Below, in pieces: positions 38,470 to 47,101 of a DNA stretch of 64,000 bases. The DNA comes from Nocardioides sp. PD653-B2 (lineage in GTDB: Bacteria; Actinomycetota; Actinomycetes; Propionibacteriales; Nocardioidaceae): NCBI RefSeq assembly GCF_002117935.1, contig NZ_BDJE01000028.1, forward strand, positions 62,001 through 126,000. The letters are read 5' to 3'. The position numbers and the translations under genes are program-made. The notes beneath the pieces were generated by a model. That model was given only the letters and a program-made list of their open reading frames with translations. It searched no databases and was not told the origin of the DNA. Numbering within the stretch: position 1 is the first letter of the stretch; each line of letters starts with the position of its first letter.

Positions 38470-39834
38470 TCAGCCCCGGATCGAGGAGAACAAGCCGACC
38501 GCCACCACGAGGAGCGGCAGCAGGGACAGCAGGGCCACGCTCTCGGCGATGTCACCGAGGCGGCCCCGGCGCACCGACGGGCTGCCCGGGAGCAGCGTGA
38601 CCGCCAGGAGCACGGCACCGGTGCCCGCGAGCACGACCGCGGCGGTCGGGCGCCAGTCGGGGTGCAACCAGAGCATCGAGACGGCGACCGAGACCAGGCC
38701 CAGGATCCCGGAGACCAGCCCCACCAGCACCTCCGAGCCGGTGCGGTACTGCCGCGTCCGGAGCATCACGACCAGCGAGCACATGACCGCGAGGATCGTG
38801 CCCGAGAGCCCGAGCGCCACCGACAGCGGGGCGACCAGCACGAGCAGGAGGCCGACGGTGGACGACACCGCGACCAGGATCTCGTGGGCGACCCGGGCAT
38901 CGGCCCCGACGCGCACCGGGTCGATCGGGCGCGGCTCGGCGGTGATGTCGGCGACGCTGTAGAGCTGGTCGACCGACGTCCCGGTGGCGCCGAGCGCGAG
39001 CCACGGGAAGACGCTGCCGGCGATGACGACCAGGACGAGGGCGATGGTCAGCACCACCGCGGGATCGAACTCCGCGGCCTGCATGACCAGGCCGGTGGCG
39101 AGGAAGACGGCGCCGACGACGACGGGCGGGATCACCAGCGTGCGCCCGTCGCCGAGGCCGACCAGGCAGACCAGGCCGGCGGCCAGCGCGCCACCGCCGG
39201 CGGCCGCGACCGGCAGGCCGAAGAACGGGCCGGAACCACTACCAGCGGTGACCAGCATCAGGCCGGCGACAGCGGCGTACAGGGAGCCCATCCAGGCCAC
39301 GGCGACCGCGGCCTCGGGCTCGCGCTGGGCTCGGGAGAGCACGACCGCGCCGGTCACCAGGGTGGCGCTGACGACGACAGCGGCGATGCCGGCGAGCGTC
39401 GAGCCGCGCTGGATGAGCAGGGCGACCGCGCCCAGCGCCATCAGGAGGCCGGCCGCGGACAGCGCCGTACGTCGTCCCGAGGCGGGCTCCCAGGGCTTGA
39501 GGTCGTGCTCGACCACGTCGGTCATCGCCTCGACCACGTCGTCGTAGACCCGCGGCGGTGCGTCGTCCACGCCAGCGGCGACGGTGATCAGGCCACCGTC
39601 CTCGATGCCCTGGATGATCAGCCCCGCGTCGGTCGCGAGCTCACGGCCCTCGGCGGTGACCAGACGGTAGCCGCCGTAGACGGTGGTGGCGTCGAGCAGC
39701 CCGACGCTGCGGGCGAGCTCGGGCACGAGCTCGGCGACGGGGACCGCGCCGGGCAGGACCAGGTCGACGCGACGGGTGCCGGACGCGACGGTCACCCGCA
39801 CCAGTCCGGACGTGCTGACAGGCGCCTGGCTCAT
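38470..39834 (-). CDS. eccD: Type VII secretion integral membrane protein EccD
   Basis: 454 residues; ATG with GGGGAGGG four bases upstream. An N-terminal ubiquitin-like (YukD) domain, about 1-95 (RVTVASGTRRVDLVLPGAVP to GLITVAAGVDD), is followed by about 11 membrane helices from residue 125. EccD forms the membrane vestibule of the ESX pore. It is separated from the upstream esx genes by a hairpin with a T-tract, so its expression is probably lower than theirs. A second, divergent EccD-like protein is encoded 0.9 kb upstream. Confidence 0.92.
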   Translation of the reverse strand: MSQAPVSTSGLVRVTVASGTRRVDLVLPGAVPVAELVPELARSVGLLDATTVYGGYRLVTAEGRELATDAGLIIQGIEDGGLITVAAGVDDAPPRVYDDVVEAMTDVVEHDLKPWEPASGRRTALSAAGLLMALGAVALLIQRGSTLAGIAAVVVSATLVTGAVVLSRAQREPEAAVAVAWMGSLYAAVAGLMLVTAGSGSGPFFGLPVAAAGGGALAAGLVCLVGLGDGRTLVIPPVVVGAVFLATGLVMQAAEFDPAVVLTIALVLVVIAGSVFPWLALGATGTSVDQLYSVADITAEPRPIDPVRVGADARVAHEILVAVSSTVGLLLVLVAPLSVALGLSGTILAVMCSLVVMLRTRQYRTGSEVLVGLVSGILGLVSVAVSMLWLHPDWRPTAAVVLAGTGAVLLAVTLLPGSPSVRRGRLGDIAESVALLSLLPLLVVAVGLFSSIRG

Positions 39835-39875
39835 CGTCCCTCCCCGGTATCACTCGCCAGAACTACGGGCCGCCC

Positions 39876-39908
39876 AAAAGGGGCCGACGCGGTGAGCGCG
39901 TCGACCCC
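39876..39908 (-). terminator. Intrinsic terminator between esx genes and eccD
   Basis: On the minus strand GGGG-T-CGACGCG, loop CTCAC, CGCGTCG-G-CCCC is followed directly by TTTT. The stem is 7+4 bp with one mismatch, and the T-tract is at 39879-39876. It lies 15 bp after the stop of the downstream WXG100 gene and should reduce read-through into eccD-eccB-mycP. Confidence 0.7.
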
Positions 39909-39923
39909 TCGGAACGGTGGTGC

Positions 39924-40220
39924 TCAGATGTCGAACGACGAGGCGCCGCGCTGGTCGGCGGCCTTGTACTCGGCGTTCGACTGGTGCACGGTGTTGCTGG
40001 TGTCCTGGAGCAGGGTCTTCATGTCCTGCATGGCGCCGTCCCACTTGGCCTTGGCGACCTGGTAGGCACTCTGCGCATTACCGGTCCAGTCGCTGCGAAG
40101 CGGAGCAAGCTCCCCCTCGAGGCGGTTGAGCCGGTCGTCGATCGCCTTGACTGCCATGCCGAGGTCCTCGGCTGCGGTGTCGAGGCCGGCGTGGTTGACG
40201 CGAAGTCCGTCGAGACTCAT
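39924..40220 (-). CDS. WXG100 protein with YxxxD signal (EsxB-like)
   Basis: 98 residues; the ATG at 40220 is preferred over a GTG nine bases upstream because GAGGAG sits eight bases before it. A helical hairpin has the W-x-G turn in SDWTGNAQSAY, and the C-terminal AEYKAADQRG contains the YxxxD type VII export signal. This is the partner type that carries the secretion signal (CFP-10-like). It should form a 1:1 helical dimer with the protein encoded 26 bp upstream and be exported by EccC. Confidence 0.9.
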   Translation of the reverse strand: MSLDGLRVNHAGLDTAAEDLGMAVKAIDDRLNRLEGELAPLRSDWTGNAQSAYQVAKAKWDGAMQDMKTLLQDTSNTVHQSNAEYKAADQRGASSFDI

Positions 40221-40246
40221 CTCTGTCACTCCTCTGTCTTCCCGTG

Positions 40247-40567
40247 TCAGCCGAGACGGCCGGCGTAGCGGTTGTAGTTGGACGACTGGGTCTCGTCGGT
40301 GTTGATGTTGTCCTTCTCGGTGGACGTCAGCGACGCCTCGAACTCGTTGAGCGCGTTCGTGATCACCCGCTGCTTCTCGGTCCAGGCCTGGTGGAGGCTG
40401 AAGAACGCCTGCCCGCCCTGGCCGGCCCACTTGCCCTGGAGGCCTGCGATCTTGCCCTCCAGCGACTTGCTCAGCCCGTCGAAGTCCTGCTTGGCATCGG
40501 CAACGAGGCCTGCGGCACGGGTCAGTGTCCGCTCGCCCTGTCCCATCTCCTGTGCGCCTTGCGACAT
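40247..40567 (-). CDS. WXG100 protein without YxxxD (EsxA-like)
   Basis: 106 residues; ATG with AAGGAG at good spacing. The W-x-G turn is in QGKWAGQGGQAFF between two amphipathic helices. The C-terminus (SNYNRYAGRLG) has no YxxxD/E. It therefore probably depends on the neighbouring EsxB-like protein for recognition by EccC. The two genes lie 26 bp apart and form a typical esx pair. Confidence 0.9.
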   Translation of the reverse strand: MSQGAQEMGQGERTLTRAAGLVADAKQDFDGLSKSLEGKIAGLQGKWAGQGGQAFFSLHQAWTEKQRVITNALNEFEASLTSTEKDNINTDETQSSNYNRYAGRLG

Positions 40568-40694
40568 GTCGCCAACTCCTTCCCCCGTGGCGGCGTCGCC
40601 GCTCGAGATTTCCCTAGTTGTGGTGTGGCGATCCGGGTCGGTGTCGGCCCGAGCCGGACAGCAGTCGATTACCCGTGACCTACCGCACTAAACC

Positions 40695-42074
40695 TCACGA
40701 GCTCAGTTCCCACAGGCTGGCGACCTCCCACAGGGCGCGAAACCAGCCGCACGCCACGACCAGCGAGGCGAGGGCGAAGGCGGCGCACAGGCCCTCGGCG
40801 ATCTCGGCGCGACGCGACCACCACGCCGAGCGCCAGCCGCGGCCCACGGCGACCGCCACGACCACGACGAGGACGCCGAGCAGGACCGCACCGATCGCGA
40901 GCCACCAGTCGACGTCCGCACCGGCCTCGCGCAGCAGGACGACGAGCAGCGCGACCCAGCACACGAGCCCGGCCATGCGCAGCAGCACCCGGGCCGCTGC
41001 GTGCCGGTAGCTGCGCGCTGCGAGGAGCAGGCCGCCACCGGCGAAGCCGACCAGGCAGCGGGCGCCGATCAGGTCGATCGGCTGGGACGCGGTGAGCAGC
41101 AGCATCGGCGCGGCGACCAGGACGACCCCGAGGATCGCCGTACCGGACGCGGTGATGATCCGGGTGCCGCGGATGGCGAGGACGGTGATGGCGCCGAGGG
41201 GGACGACGGAGCGCCCGCGCTTCCCGCTGGGCTGCTCGCGAGCCGACCAGGCGCTGACCGCCAGGCGCTCGAGGTCGATGAGGTACTGGTCGGGGACGTC
41301 GACGGCGTAACCCGGGACGAACCGCGTGGCGAGCATGGCGCCGACGAGGAGCAGGGACCAGCAGAGCTGGGCGGGCGCGCCGACGAGCGCGCCGAGGCCG
41401 GTGACCAGGAAGAGCAGGACGCCGACGACGATCCAGACCCGCAGCGCCTCCTCGGAGCGCCGGTCCAGGGCGCGCCCCACGGCGGCGGTCAGCGCCGCGA
41501 CCAACCCGGTGAGGCCGACGACCATCGGCAGCCGCTCGAGCTCGGGGTCCCAGACGACGACGAACGCCGCGGCTGCGGCGAACGCCGGCGCGGCGACGAC
41601 CCGGTGCGCCACGAACCTGCCGATCGGGAGCACGCCGACCAGGCCGGCCCCGGCGAGCACGGCGACGGTCGCGGTCTGCAGGTCGCCGGAGGGTGCGTGT
41701 GCCGCGCACCAGCCGGCCAGCGCCGCGGCCGCCGCGGCCACGCAGAACGACAGCGCCGAGAGCGCGCCGGGACCGGTGGCGGTCCGGGCCGGGGCGTGCC
41801 TGCGTCCGGAGGCGGCCGCGGGGCGGGCGCCGACCATCGTGGCGACCAGGACGCCTCCGGTCTCGATGCCGGCGTCGACCAGGGAGTCCTCGGCCGGGAT
41901 CGGCCGACCGGTGCTCGTGTGGAGCGCGGGCACGACGTCCAGCCCGGACTGTCGCGCGTACTCCTGGGCCACGTCGAGCGCAGCGGCAGCCGTCGGCACG
42001 ACCAGGTCGAGGACGCCGGCCGGACCGTGGACGGTCACCGCGAGACTGTTCGTGGTCGCGAAGGTGTTGGCCAC
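40695..42074 (-). CDS. Second EccD-like membrane protein of the ESX locus
   Basis: 459 residues from a GTG with GGAAGG eight bases upstream. An N-terminal ubiquitin-like domain (SLAVTVHGPAGVLDLVVPTA to GGVLVATMVG) is followed by about 11 membrane segments, the EccD architecture. It is clearly different in sequence from the EccD at 38.5-39.8 kb. The cytoplasmic loop between helices (ERLAVSAWSAREQPSGKRGR) matches the region where EccD contacts EccB/EccC. It is divergent from eccC with 109 bp between. It may be a hetero-partner of EccD or fill the place of the missing EccE. Confidence 0.78.
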   Translation of the reverse strand: MANTFATTNSLAVTVHGPAGVLDLVVPTAAAALDVAQEYARQSGLDVVPALHTSTGRPIPAEDSLVDAGIETGGVLVATMVGARPAAASGRRHAPARTATGPGALSALSFCVAAAAAALAGWCAAHAPSGDLQTATVAVLAGAGLVGVLPIGRFVAHRVVAAPAFAAAAAFVVVWDPELERLPMVVGLTGLVAALTAAVGRALDRRSEEALRVWIVVGVLLFLVTGLGALVGAPAQLCWSLLLVGAMLATRFVPGYAVDVPDQYLIDLERLAVSAWSAREQPSGKRGRSVVPLGAITVLAIRGTRIITASGTAILGVVLVAAPMLLLTASQPIDLIGARCLVGFAGGGLLLAARSYRHAAARVLLRMAGLVCWVALLVVLLREAGADVDWWLAIGAVLLGVLVVVVAVAVGRGWRSAWWSRRAEIAEGLCAAFALASLVVACGWFRALWEVASLWELSS

Positions 42075-42138
42075 GACGACACCTTCCCCCGTCGGAGGAG
42101 GCGTCAACCTCGCTCGAGCGGGGTATTCCCTCGGCGAG

Positions 42139-42162
42139 GGTCCGCCTACCATCAGGCGGACC
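42139..42162 (+). promoter_or_regulatory. Perfect inverted repeat over the presumed eccC -10
   Basis: GGTCCGCCT (42139-42147) and AGGCGGACC (42154-42162) are perfect 9-bp arms around ACCATC. TACCAT (42147-42152), a plausible -10, lies in the centre. The eccC GTG is at 42184 with GGGAGGG (42168-42175). This may be an operator for the divergent eccC and eccD-like genes, or an attenuating hairpin if transcription starts upstream. Confidence 0.5.
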
Positions 42163-42183
42163 CGAACGGGAGGGCACAACCAG

Positions 42184-45100
42184 GTGAGTACGACGCTTCG
42201 CGGGGGCCGGCTCGACGAGCCCGAGATGCCGACGGGTCAGATCGTGCTCCAGCCGCCGCCGCAGATCGAGCCGAACGAGGGCGCCAGCGGCGTCTTGATG
42301 AACGCCATCCCGATGCTCGGCAGCCTCGGCTCGATCGTGCTCGTCGCCACCATGGGCAGCGCGAACGGCGGTCGCGGGCTGATCGCGGCCGGCATGTTCC
42401 TCTTCGCCACGGTCGGCTTCATCATCGTCCAGCTGGACCGGCAGAAGAAGCAGCGCGCGCAGCAGGTGACCGGCTCGCGCACGGAGTACCTCCGCTATCT
42501 CGGCAACGTCCGCAAGGTCGCCCGCGAGGCCGCCGACCAGCAGCGCCGGGCGCTGACCTGGCACCACCCCGACCCGGCCGCGCTGCCCTCGATCGCCGAC
42601 GAGCGGTCCCGGGTCTGGGAGCACGGCACGGCCGACCCGAACTTCCTCCACGTGCGGTACGGCCTCTGCACGCAGCCGCTGTCCCTGGAGCTGGTGCCAC
42701 CGGAGAGCACGCCGATCGACCAGGTCGACCCGGCCGCGGCGTCCGCGCTGCACCGGCTCCTCGTCGTGCACCGCCTGCAGCCCGACCTGCCGGCCTCGAT
42801 CGACCTGCGCGCGTTCGACCGGATCGAGGTCTGCGGTCCCGAGGAGCCCGCCCGCTCGCTGGCCCGCTCGCTGATCTGCTCGGCCACGACCTTCCACTCC
42901 CCCGACCAGCTGGTCGTCGCGGTGCTCTCCTCCGAGCAGAACCTCGCCCAGTGGGACTGGGTGAAGTGGCTCCCCCATGCCCAGAGCAACCAGCAGTCCG
43001 ACGCCGTCGGCCCGATGCGGATGGTCTCGACCTCGCTCGCCGACCTCGCCACCCTGCTGCCGCCCGACCTCAGCGAGCGACCCCGGTTCGGCGCGGACGA
43101 ACGGCCCGCGACGCCGCACATCCTGCTCGTGATCGACGGCGGCGAGCTGCCGCCGGGCAACCACGTCGTACCGCCCGACGGCCTGCACGGCGTCACCCTG
43201 CTCGACCTCCCGGCCCGGTGGGACGAGCTCGAGGACTCGACCCGGCTGCGGATCCAGTTCGAGGGCGAGCCGGCGGCCGACGGACGGCACCCGGTGCTCG
43301 CGCTGCGGCTGCGCGAGGAGCCGATCCGCGCGCGCGGCGACCAGTGCAGCCTCGCCACCGCCGAGGCTCTGGCCCGCCGACTCACGCCCCTGCACACGAT
43401 CGCGTCCGGCGTCGTCGAGTCCGGCACCGGCGAGATCACCGGTCCGACCGACTTCATGGAGCTGCTGGCGCTCGGCGACGTGCACTCCTTCGACCCCGGT
43501 GCTGCGTGGCGCCCCCGTCCGGCCCGCGACCGGCTGCGGGTGCCGATCGGCCTGGGCGAGGGTGGGTCGGTCATCCACCTCGACATCAAGGAGTCCGCCC
43601 AGCAGGGCATGGGCCCGCACGGTCTGGTCATCGGCGCGACCGGGTCCGGCAAGTCGGAGTTCCTGCGCACGCTCGTGCTCGGGCTCGCGCTCACCCACTC
43701 CCCCGAGCAGCTGAACATGGTGCTGGTCGACTTCAAGGGTGGCGCGACGTTCGCGGGCATGTCCGAGATGCCCCACGTCTCGGCGGTCATCACGAACCTC
43801 GCCCAGGAGCTCACCCTGGTCGACCGCATGCAGGACGCCCTGTCCGGCGAGATGGTGCGCCGCCAGGAGCTGCTGCGCGAGGCGGGCAACTTCGCCTCGA
43901 TCCGCGACTACGAGAAGGCGCGGGTCAGCGGCGAGGACCTCGCGCCCATGCCGTCGCTCTTCCTGGTGGTCGACGAGTTCTCCGAGATGCTCTCGGCCAA
44001 GCCGGAGTTCATCGACCTGTTCGTCGCGGTCGGCCGGCTCGGCCGGTCGCTCGGTCTGCACCTCCTGCTCGCCTCGCAGCGTCTCGAGGAGGGCCGCCTG
44101 CGCGGCCTCGAGTCCCACCTCTCCTACCGGGTCGGCCTGCGGACGTTCAGCGCCGGCGAGTCGCGCACCGTGCTCGGCGTCCCCGACGCGTACGAGCTGC
44201 CCGCCGATCCCGGCCTCGGCTTCTTGAAGCCCGACCAGTCCACGATGCTGCGGTTCAAGGCGGCCTACGTCTCCGGTCCGCCGTCCGGCCGGGTGCGCGC
44301 CCGTCGCGACGAGGGCGGGCACCTGCGCGGCATCTTGCCGTTCACCATCTCCGAGGTGCACACGCTGGCGCCGCCGGAGCCCGAGCCCGAGCCGGTCACC
44401 CCCGAGCCCGGCACCGGCGAGCAGGAGTCGCTGCTCGACATCGCGGTGCGCCACATGGTCGGCCACGGTCCCGCAGCCCACCAGGTCTGGCTGCCCCCGC
44501 TCGACGTACCGGACACCCTCGACGACCTGATGGGCGACCTCGCCGAGACCCAGGACGGACTCATCTCGGCGCAGTGGCGCCAGCTCGGCGGGCTCGTCGT
44601 GCCGCTCGGCACCGTGGACCGCCCGCGCGAGCAGCGCCGCGACACCCTGACCGTCAACCTCAGCGGCGCCGGCGGCCACGTCGCCGTGGTCGGCGGACCG
44701 CGCAGCGGCAAGAGCACCCTGCTGCGCACCATCGTGGCGAGCATGTCGCTGACGACGACGCCGCTGGAGTCGCAGTTCTTCGTCCTCGACTTCGGTGGCG
44801 GCACGTTCTCGCCGTTCACCGGCCTGCCGCACGTCGCCGGTGTCGGCACCCGCTCCGAGCCCGACGTCGTACGCCGCATCGTGGCCGAGGTGGCGGGCGT
44901 GGTCGACCGCCGCGAGGCCTACTTCCGGGCCAACGGCATCGACTCCATCGAGACCTACCGGTCGCGGCGCGCGAGCGGCCGCGCCGACGACGGGTACGGC
45001 GACGTGTTCCTCGTCGTCGACGGGTGGAGCACGCTGCGCGCCGACTTCGACGACCTCGAGATCGAGCTCCAGCAGCTCGCGAGCCGCGGCCTGACCTTCG

Positions 45101-46164
45101 GCCTCCACCTCGTCGTCGCCGCCGCCCGCTGGGCCGACTTCCGGGCGTCGATGCGCGACCTCTTCGGCACCCGTCTCGAGCTGCGGCTCGGTGACCCGAT
45201 GGACTCGGAGATCGACCGCAAGGTGGCCACCCTGGTCCCGGCCGGCCGGCCCGGCCGCGGCCTGGTGCAGAACAAGCTGCACTTCCTCGCCGCGGTCCCG
45301 CGCGTCGACGGCAACCCCGACACCGAGAGCCTCGGCGACGGTGTCGACGACCTGATCAAGCGGGTCTCCGCGGCCTGGACGGGACCCTCCGGCCCGAAGC
45401 TGCGGCTGCTGCCCGAGCGGATCGACCTGGCCGAGGTCCGCGAGCTGACCCCGCCCGGCGTGGACGACAAGCAGCTCCTGGTCGCGGTCAACGAGAAGGA
45501 CCTCGGCGCCGTGGCGCTCGACGTCGACGCCGAGCCGCACCTGCTGATCTTCGGCGACGGGCAGTCCGGCAAGAGCGCCGTACTCCGCGCCTACGCCCAG
45601 GAGGTGATGCGCACCCGCTCGGCGCAGGAGGCGCAGCTGGTGGTCGTCGACTACCGGCGCTCGCTGCTCGGTGAGGTGCCCGAGGACTACCTCGTCAACT
45701 ACCTCACCTCGGCGACGCAGGCGCAGCCCGCGATCCGCGACCTCGCGTCGTACCTCGAGTCCCGCATCCCCGGCCCCGACGTCACGCCCGAGCAGCTGCG
45801 CAACCGGTCGTGGTGGTCCGGCGCCGAGGTGTTCGTGCTCGTCGACGACTACGACCTGGTCGCCACCACCCAGAGCTCGCCGGTGCAGGCGCTCCAGCCG
45901 CTGCTCGCGCAGGCCCGCGACGTCGGCCTCCACCTGGTGGTCGCCCGGCGCTCGGGCGGCGCGTCGCGGTCGCTCTACGAGCCGATCATCCAGTCGATGC
46001 GCGACCTGGCCATGCCCGGCCTGCTGCTCTCCGGCAGCCCGGACGAGGGTCCGCTGCTCGGCAACCAGAAGCCGCAGCCGGCACCTCCCGGGCGCGGTCG
46101 GCTGGTCACCCGTGACCGCGGCGTCGAGGTCGTGCAGATGGCCTGGTCCGAGCCCACGATGTGA
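42184..46164 (+). CDS. eccC: Type VII secretion ATPase EccC (fused EccCa/EccCb)
   Basis: 1,326 residues; the GTG has GGGAGGG upstream and longer frames would run over the divergent gene. Two N-terminal membrane helices (about 37-80) precede three FtsK/SpoIIIE-type ATPase domains with Walker A lysines at 490 (GATGSGKSEF), 843 (GGPRSGKSTL) and 1130 (GDGQSGKSAV). Only the first has a full Walker B with Glu (LVVDEFSEML, Asp597-Glu598); the others read VVDGWS and LVDDYD, as in other EccC proteins. It is the motor that recognises Esx dimers through the last domain. It ends before palindrome cluster C. Confidence 0.96.
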   Translation: MSTTLRGGRLDEPEMPTGQIVLQPPPQIEPNEGASGVLMNAIPMLGSLGSIVLVATMGSANGGRGLIAAGMFLFATVGFIIVQLDRQKKQRAQQVTGSRTEYLRYLGNVRKVAREAADQQRRALTWHHPDPAALPSIADERSRVWEHGTADPNFLHVRYGLCTQPLSLELVPPESTPIDQVDPAAASALHRLLVVHRLQPDLPASIDLRAFDRIEVCGPEEPARSLARSLICSATTFHSPDQLVVAVLSSEQNLAQWDWVKWLPHAQSNQQSDAVGPMRMVSTSLADLATLLPPDLSERPRFGADERPATPHILLVIDGGELPPGNHVVPPDGLHGVTLLDLPARWDELEDSTRLRIQFEGEPAADGRHPVLALRLREEPIRARGDQCSLATAEALARRLTPLHTIASGVVESGTGEITGPTDFMELLALGDVHSFDPGAAWRPRPARDRLRVPIGLGEGGSVIHLDIKESAQQGMGPHGLVIGATGSGKSEFLRTLVLGLALTHSPEQLNMVLVDFKGGATFAGMSEMPHVSAVITNLAQELTLVDRMQDALSGEMVRRQELLREAGNFASIRDYEKARVSGEDLAPMPSLFLVVDEFSEMLSAKPEFIDLFVAVGRLGRSLGLHLLLASQRLEEGRLRGLESHLSYRVGLRTFSAGESRTVLGVPDAYELPADPGLGFLKPDQSTMLRFKAAYVSGPPSGRVRARRDEGGHLRGILPFTISEVHTLAPPEPEPEPVTPEPGTGEQESLLDIAVRHMVGHGPAAHQVWLPPLDVPDTLDDLMGDLAETQDGLISAQWRQLGGLVVPLGTVDRPREQRRDTLTVNLSGAGGHVAVVGGPRSGKSTLLRTIVASMSLTTTPLESQFFVLDFGGGTFSPFTGLPHVAGVGTRSEPDVVRRIVAEVAGVVDRREAYFRANGIDSIETYRSRRASGRADDGYGDVFLVVDGWSTLRADFDDLEIELQQLASRGLTFGLHLVVAAARWADFRASMRDLFGTRLELRLGDPMDSEIDRKVATLVPAGRPGRGLVQNKLHFLAAVPRVDGNPDTESLGDGVDDLIKRVSAAWTGPSGPKLRLLPERIDLAEVRELTPPGVDDKQLLVAVNEKDLGAVALDVDAEPHLLIFGDGQSGKSAVLRAYAQEVMRTRSAQEAQLVVVDYRRSLLGEVPEDYLVNYLTSATQAQPAIRDLASYLESRIPGPDVTPEQLRNRSWWSGAEVFVLVDDYDLVATTQSSPVQALQPLLAQARDVGLHLVVARRSGGASRSLYEPIIQSMRDLAMPGLLLSGSPDEGPLLGNQKPQPAPPGRGRLVTRDRGVEVVQMAWSEPTM

Positions 46165-46182
46165 CTGCCGGCCGGCGACCGT

Positions 46183-46253
46183 AACGGCGCAATTGCGCTG
46201 TTCGGACACCTCTGAGGCCGGGTTCCCTGCCGTACCAGCGCAATTGCGCTGTT
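46183..46253. repeat. Palindromic repeat cluster C (2 copies)
   Basis: Two 20-bp palindromes (46183-46202 and 46234-46253) have cores GCGCAATTGCGC starting at 46187 and 46238, again exactly 51 bp apart. The cluster lies between the convergent stops of eccC and the SnoaL-like gene. The spacer is unrelated to those of the other clusters. Confidence 0.9.
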
Positions 46254-46277
46254 ACAGCAGGTCGCGGGCGGCCCGAC

Positions 46278-46727
46278 CTAGACGTGCGTGTGCTCGCCCG
46301 GGCCATTGACCTTGAGGCCGGGCAGGTCGGCCAGGTCGTAGGTGATCTCGAACGTCCGGCGGTAGCCGGTGTGCGCGACCCGCCAGCCGTCCGGCGTACG
46401 CACGTAGCGGTCGTCGTAGAACGCCGCACCCTCGAGCATGAAGTGGAAGGCGGGGACGATCACCTTGTCCTGGAGGTACCACCGGCCGGTCGCCGTGTCG
46501 CCGTCGACCGCGATCTCCGGGTGGTGCACCTGGTGCAGGGTGAGGATGCCCTCGCCCAGGTTGGTCTGCATGTAGGTCACCAAGGCATCGCGGTCCTGGA
46601 ACAGCAGGCCGTTGTAGTCGCCGGTCGCGTCGGACACGAAGCAGGTGGCGAACTCGTCCCACTGCTTGGTGTCGAGCGTCTGCAGGTAGCGGTACTTGAG
46701 GTGGCTGATCTCGTCGATGTCCGTCAC
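46278..46727 (-). CDS. SnoaL-like / NTF2-family protein
   Basis: 149 residues from a GTG. MTDIDEISHLKYRYLQTLDT is the usual helical start of SnoaL_4-type proteins; KQWDEFATCFVSDATGDYNG and HQVHHPEIAVDGDTATGRWYL follow. The cone-shaped fold binds hydrophobic small molecules and includes ketosteroid-isomerase-like enzymes and dehydratases. The start is six bases from a KstR-like palindrome, which suggests a role in steroid or other lipid catabolism, but the reaction is unknown. Cytosolic. Confidence 0.82.
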   Translation of the reverse strand: MTDIDEISHLKYRYLQTLDTKQWDEFATCFVSDATGDYNGLLFQDRDALVTYMQTNLGEGILTLHQVHHPEIAVDGDTATGRWYLQDKVIVPAFHFMLEGAAFYDDRYVRTPDGWRVAHTGYRRTFEITYDLADLPGLKVNGPGEHTHV

Positions 46728-46732
46728 GAAAC

Positions 46733-46746
46733 TAGAACGTATTCCA
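46733..46746 (-). promoter_or_regulatory. KstR-like operator upstream of the SnoaL-like gene
   Basis: TAGAACGTATTCCA matches the KstR motif TnnAACnnGTTnnA except for ATT in place of GTT. It is extended by flanking AAC and GTT into a 20-bp dyad (46730-46749). It sits just upstream of the GTG start at 46727. A related site precedes the FAD oxidoreductase at 49.5 kb. Confidence 0.4.
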
Positions 46747-46858
46747 GTTCTGTGGTTGACGCAGCGTTAACAAGCGGTCAACCTCCCCGCGATCTTGCTC
46801 CCGCACCCTGATGACAGGGACCGCTCCATCCGAGCGGCGCACACTCAGGGAGGCCGAG

Positions 46859-47032
46859 ATGGAAGACCCCACCACGCCCGACCGCGAGCTCGACCGGATC
46901 CGCGAACAGCGGGTCCAGCTCAAGCTGCGGCACGCCCAGGCACTCACCACGTTGATGGTCGAGCGCGACGACCTGCGCGGGGTGCACGCGCTGGCGGACT
47001 ACTTCGACGACGCGGTGCGCTGGTCGGCGTAG
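46859..47032 (+). CDS. Small charged helical protein, unknown
   Basis: 57 residues from an ATG with GGGAGG six bases upstream, beginning MEDPTTPDRELDRIREQRVQ. It is rich in Arg, Leu, Glu and Asp and predicted helical; the segment RIREQRVQLKLRHAQALTTL could form a coiled coil. No signal, membrane helix or cysteine. I recognise no family. It is divergent from the SnoaL-like gene. Confidence 0.55.
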   Translation: MEDPTTPDRELDRIREQRVQLKLRHAQALTTLMVERDDLRGVHALADYFDDAVRWSA

Positions 47033-47089
47033 CGCGCACGTCCGTGCCGGCCACCCCTCGGTGTGAGACCGACGGGTGGCCGGCCTCGT

Positions 47090-47095
47090 TATAGT
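47090..47095 (+). promoter_or_regulatory. -10 element, leaderless start at 47102
   Basis: TATAGT, close to the consensus -10, is followed by six bases and the GTG at 47102. This fixes the start of the next gene and implies a leaderless mRNA. Confidence 0.55.
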
Positions 47096-47101
47096 CGCGG
47101 C

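Noticed and set aside
40669..46209. Long open frame (about 1,850 codons) antisense to eccC and its neighbours
   Set aside because: It is rich in Arg, Gly, Asp and His with no recognisable domain, and lies opposite well-supported EccC and EccD-like genes. Such frames arise from GC-rich third positions on the other strand.
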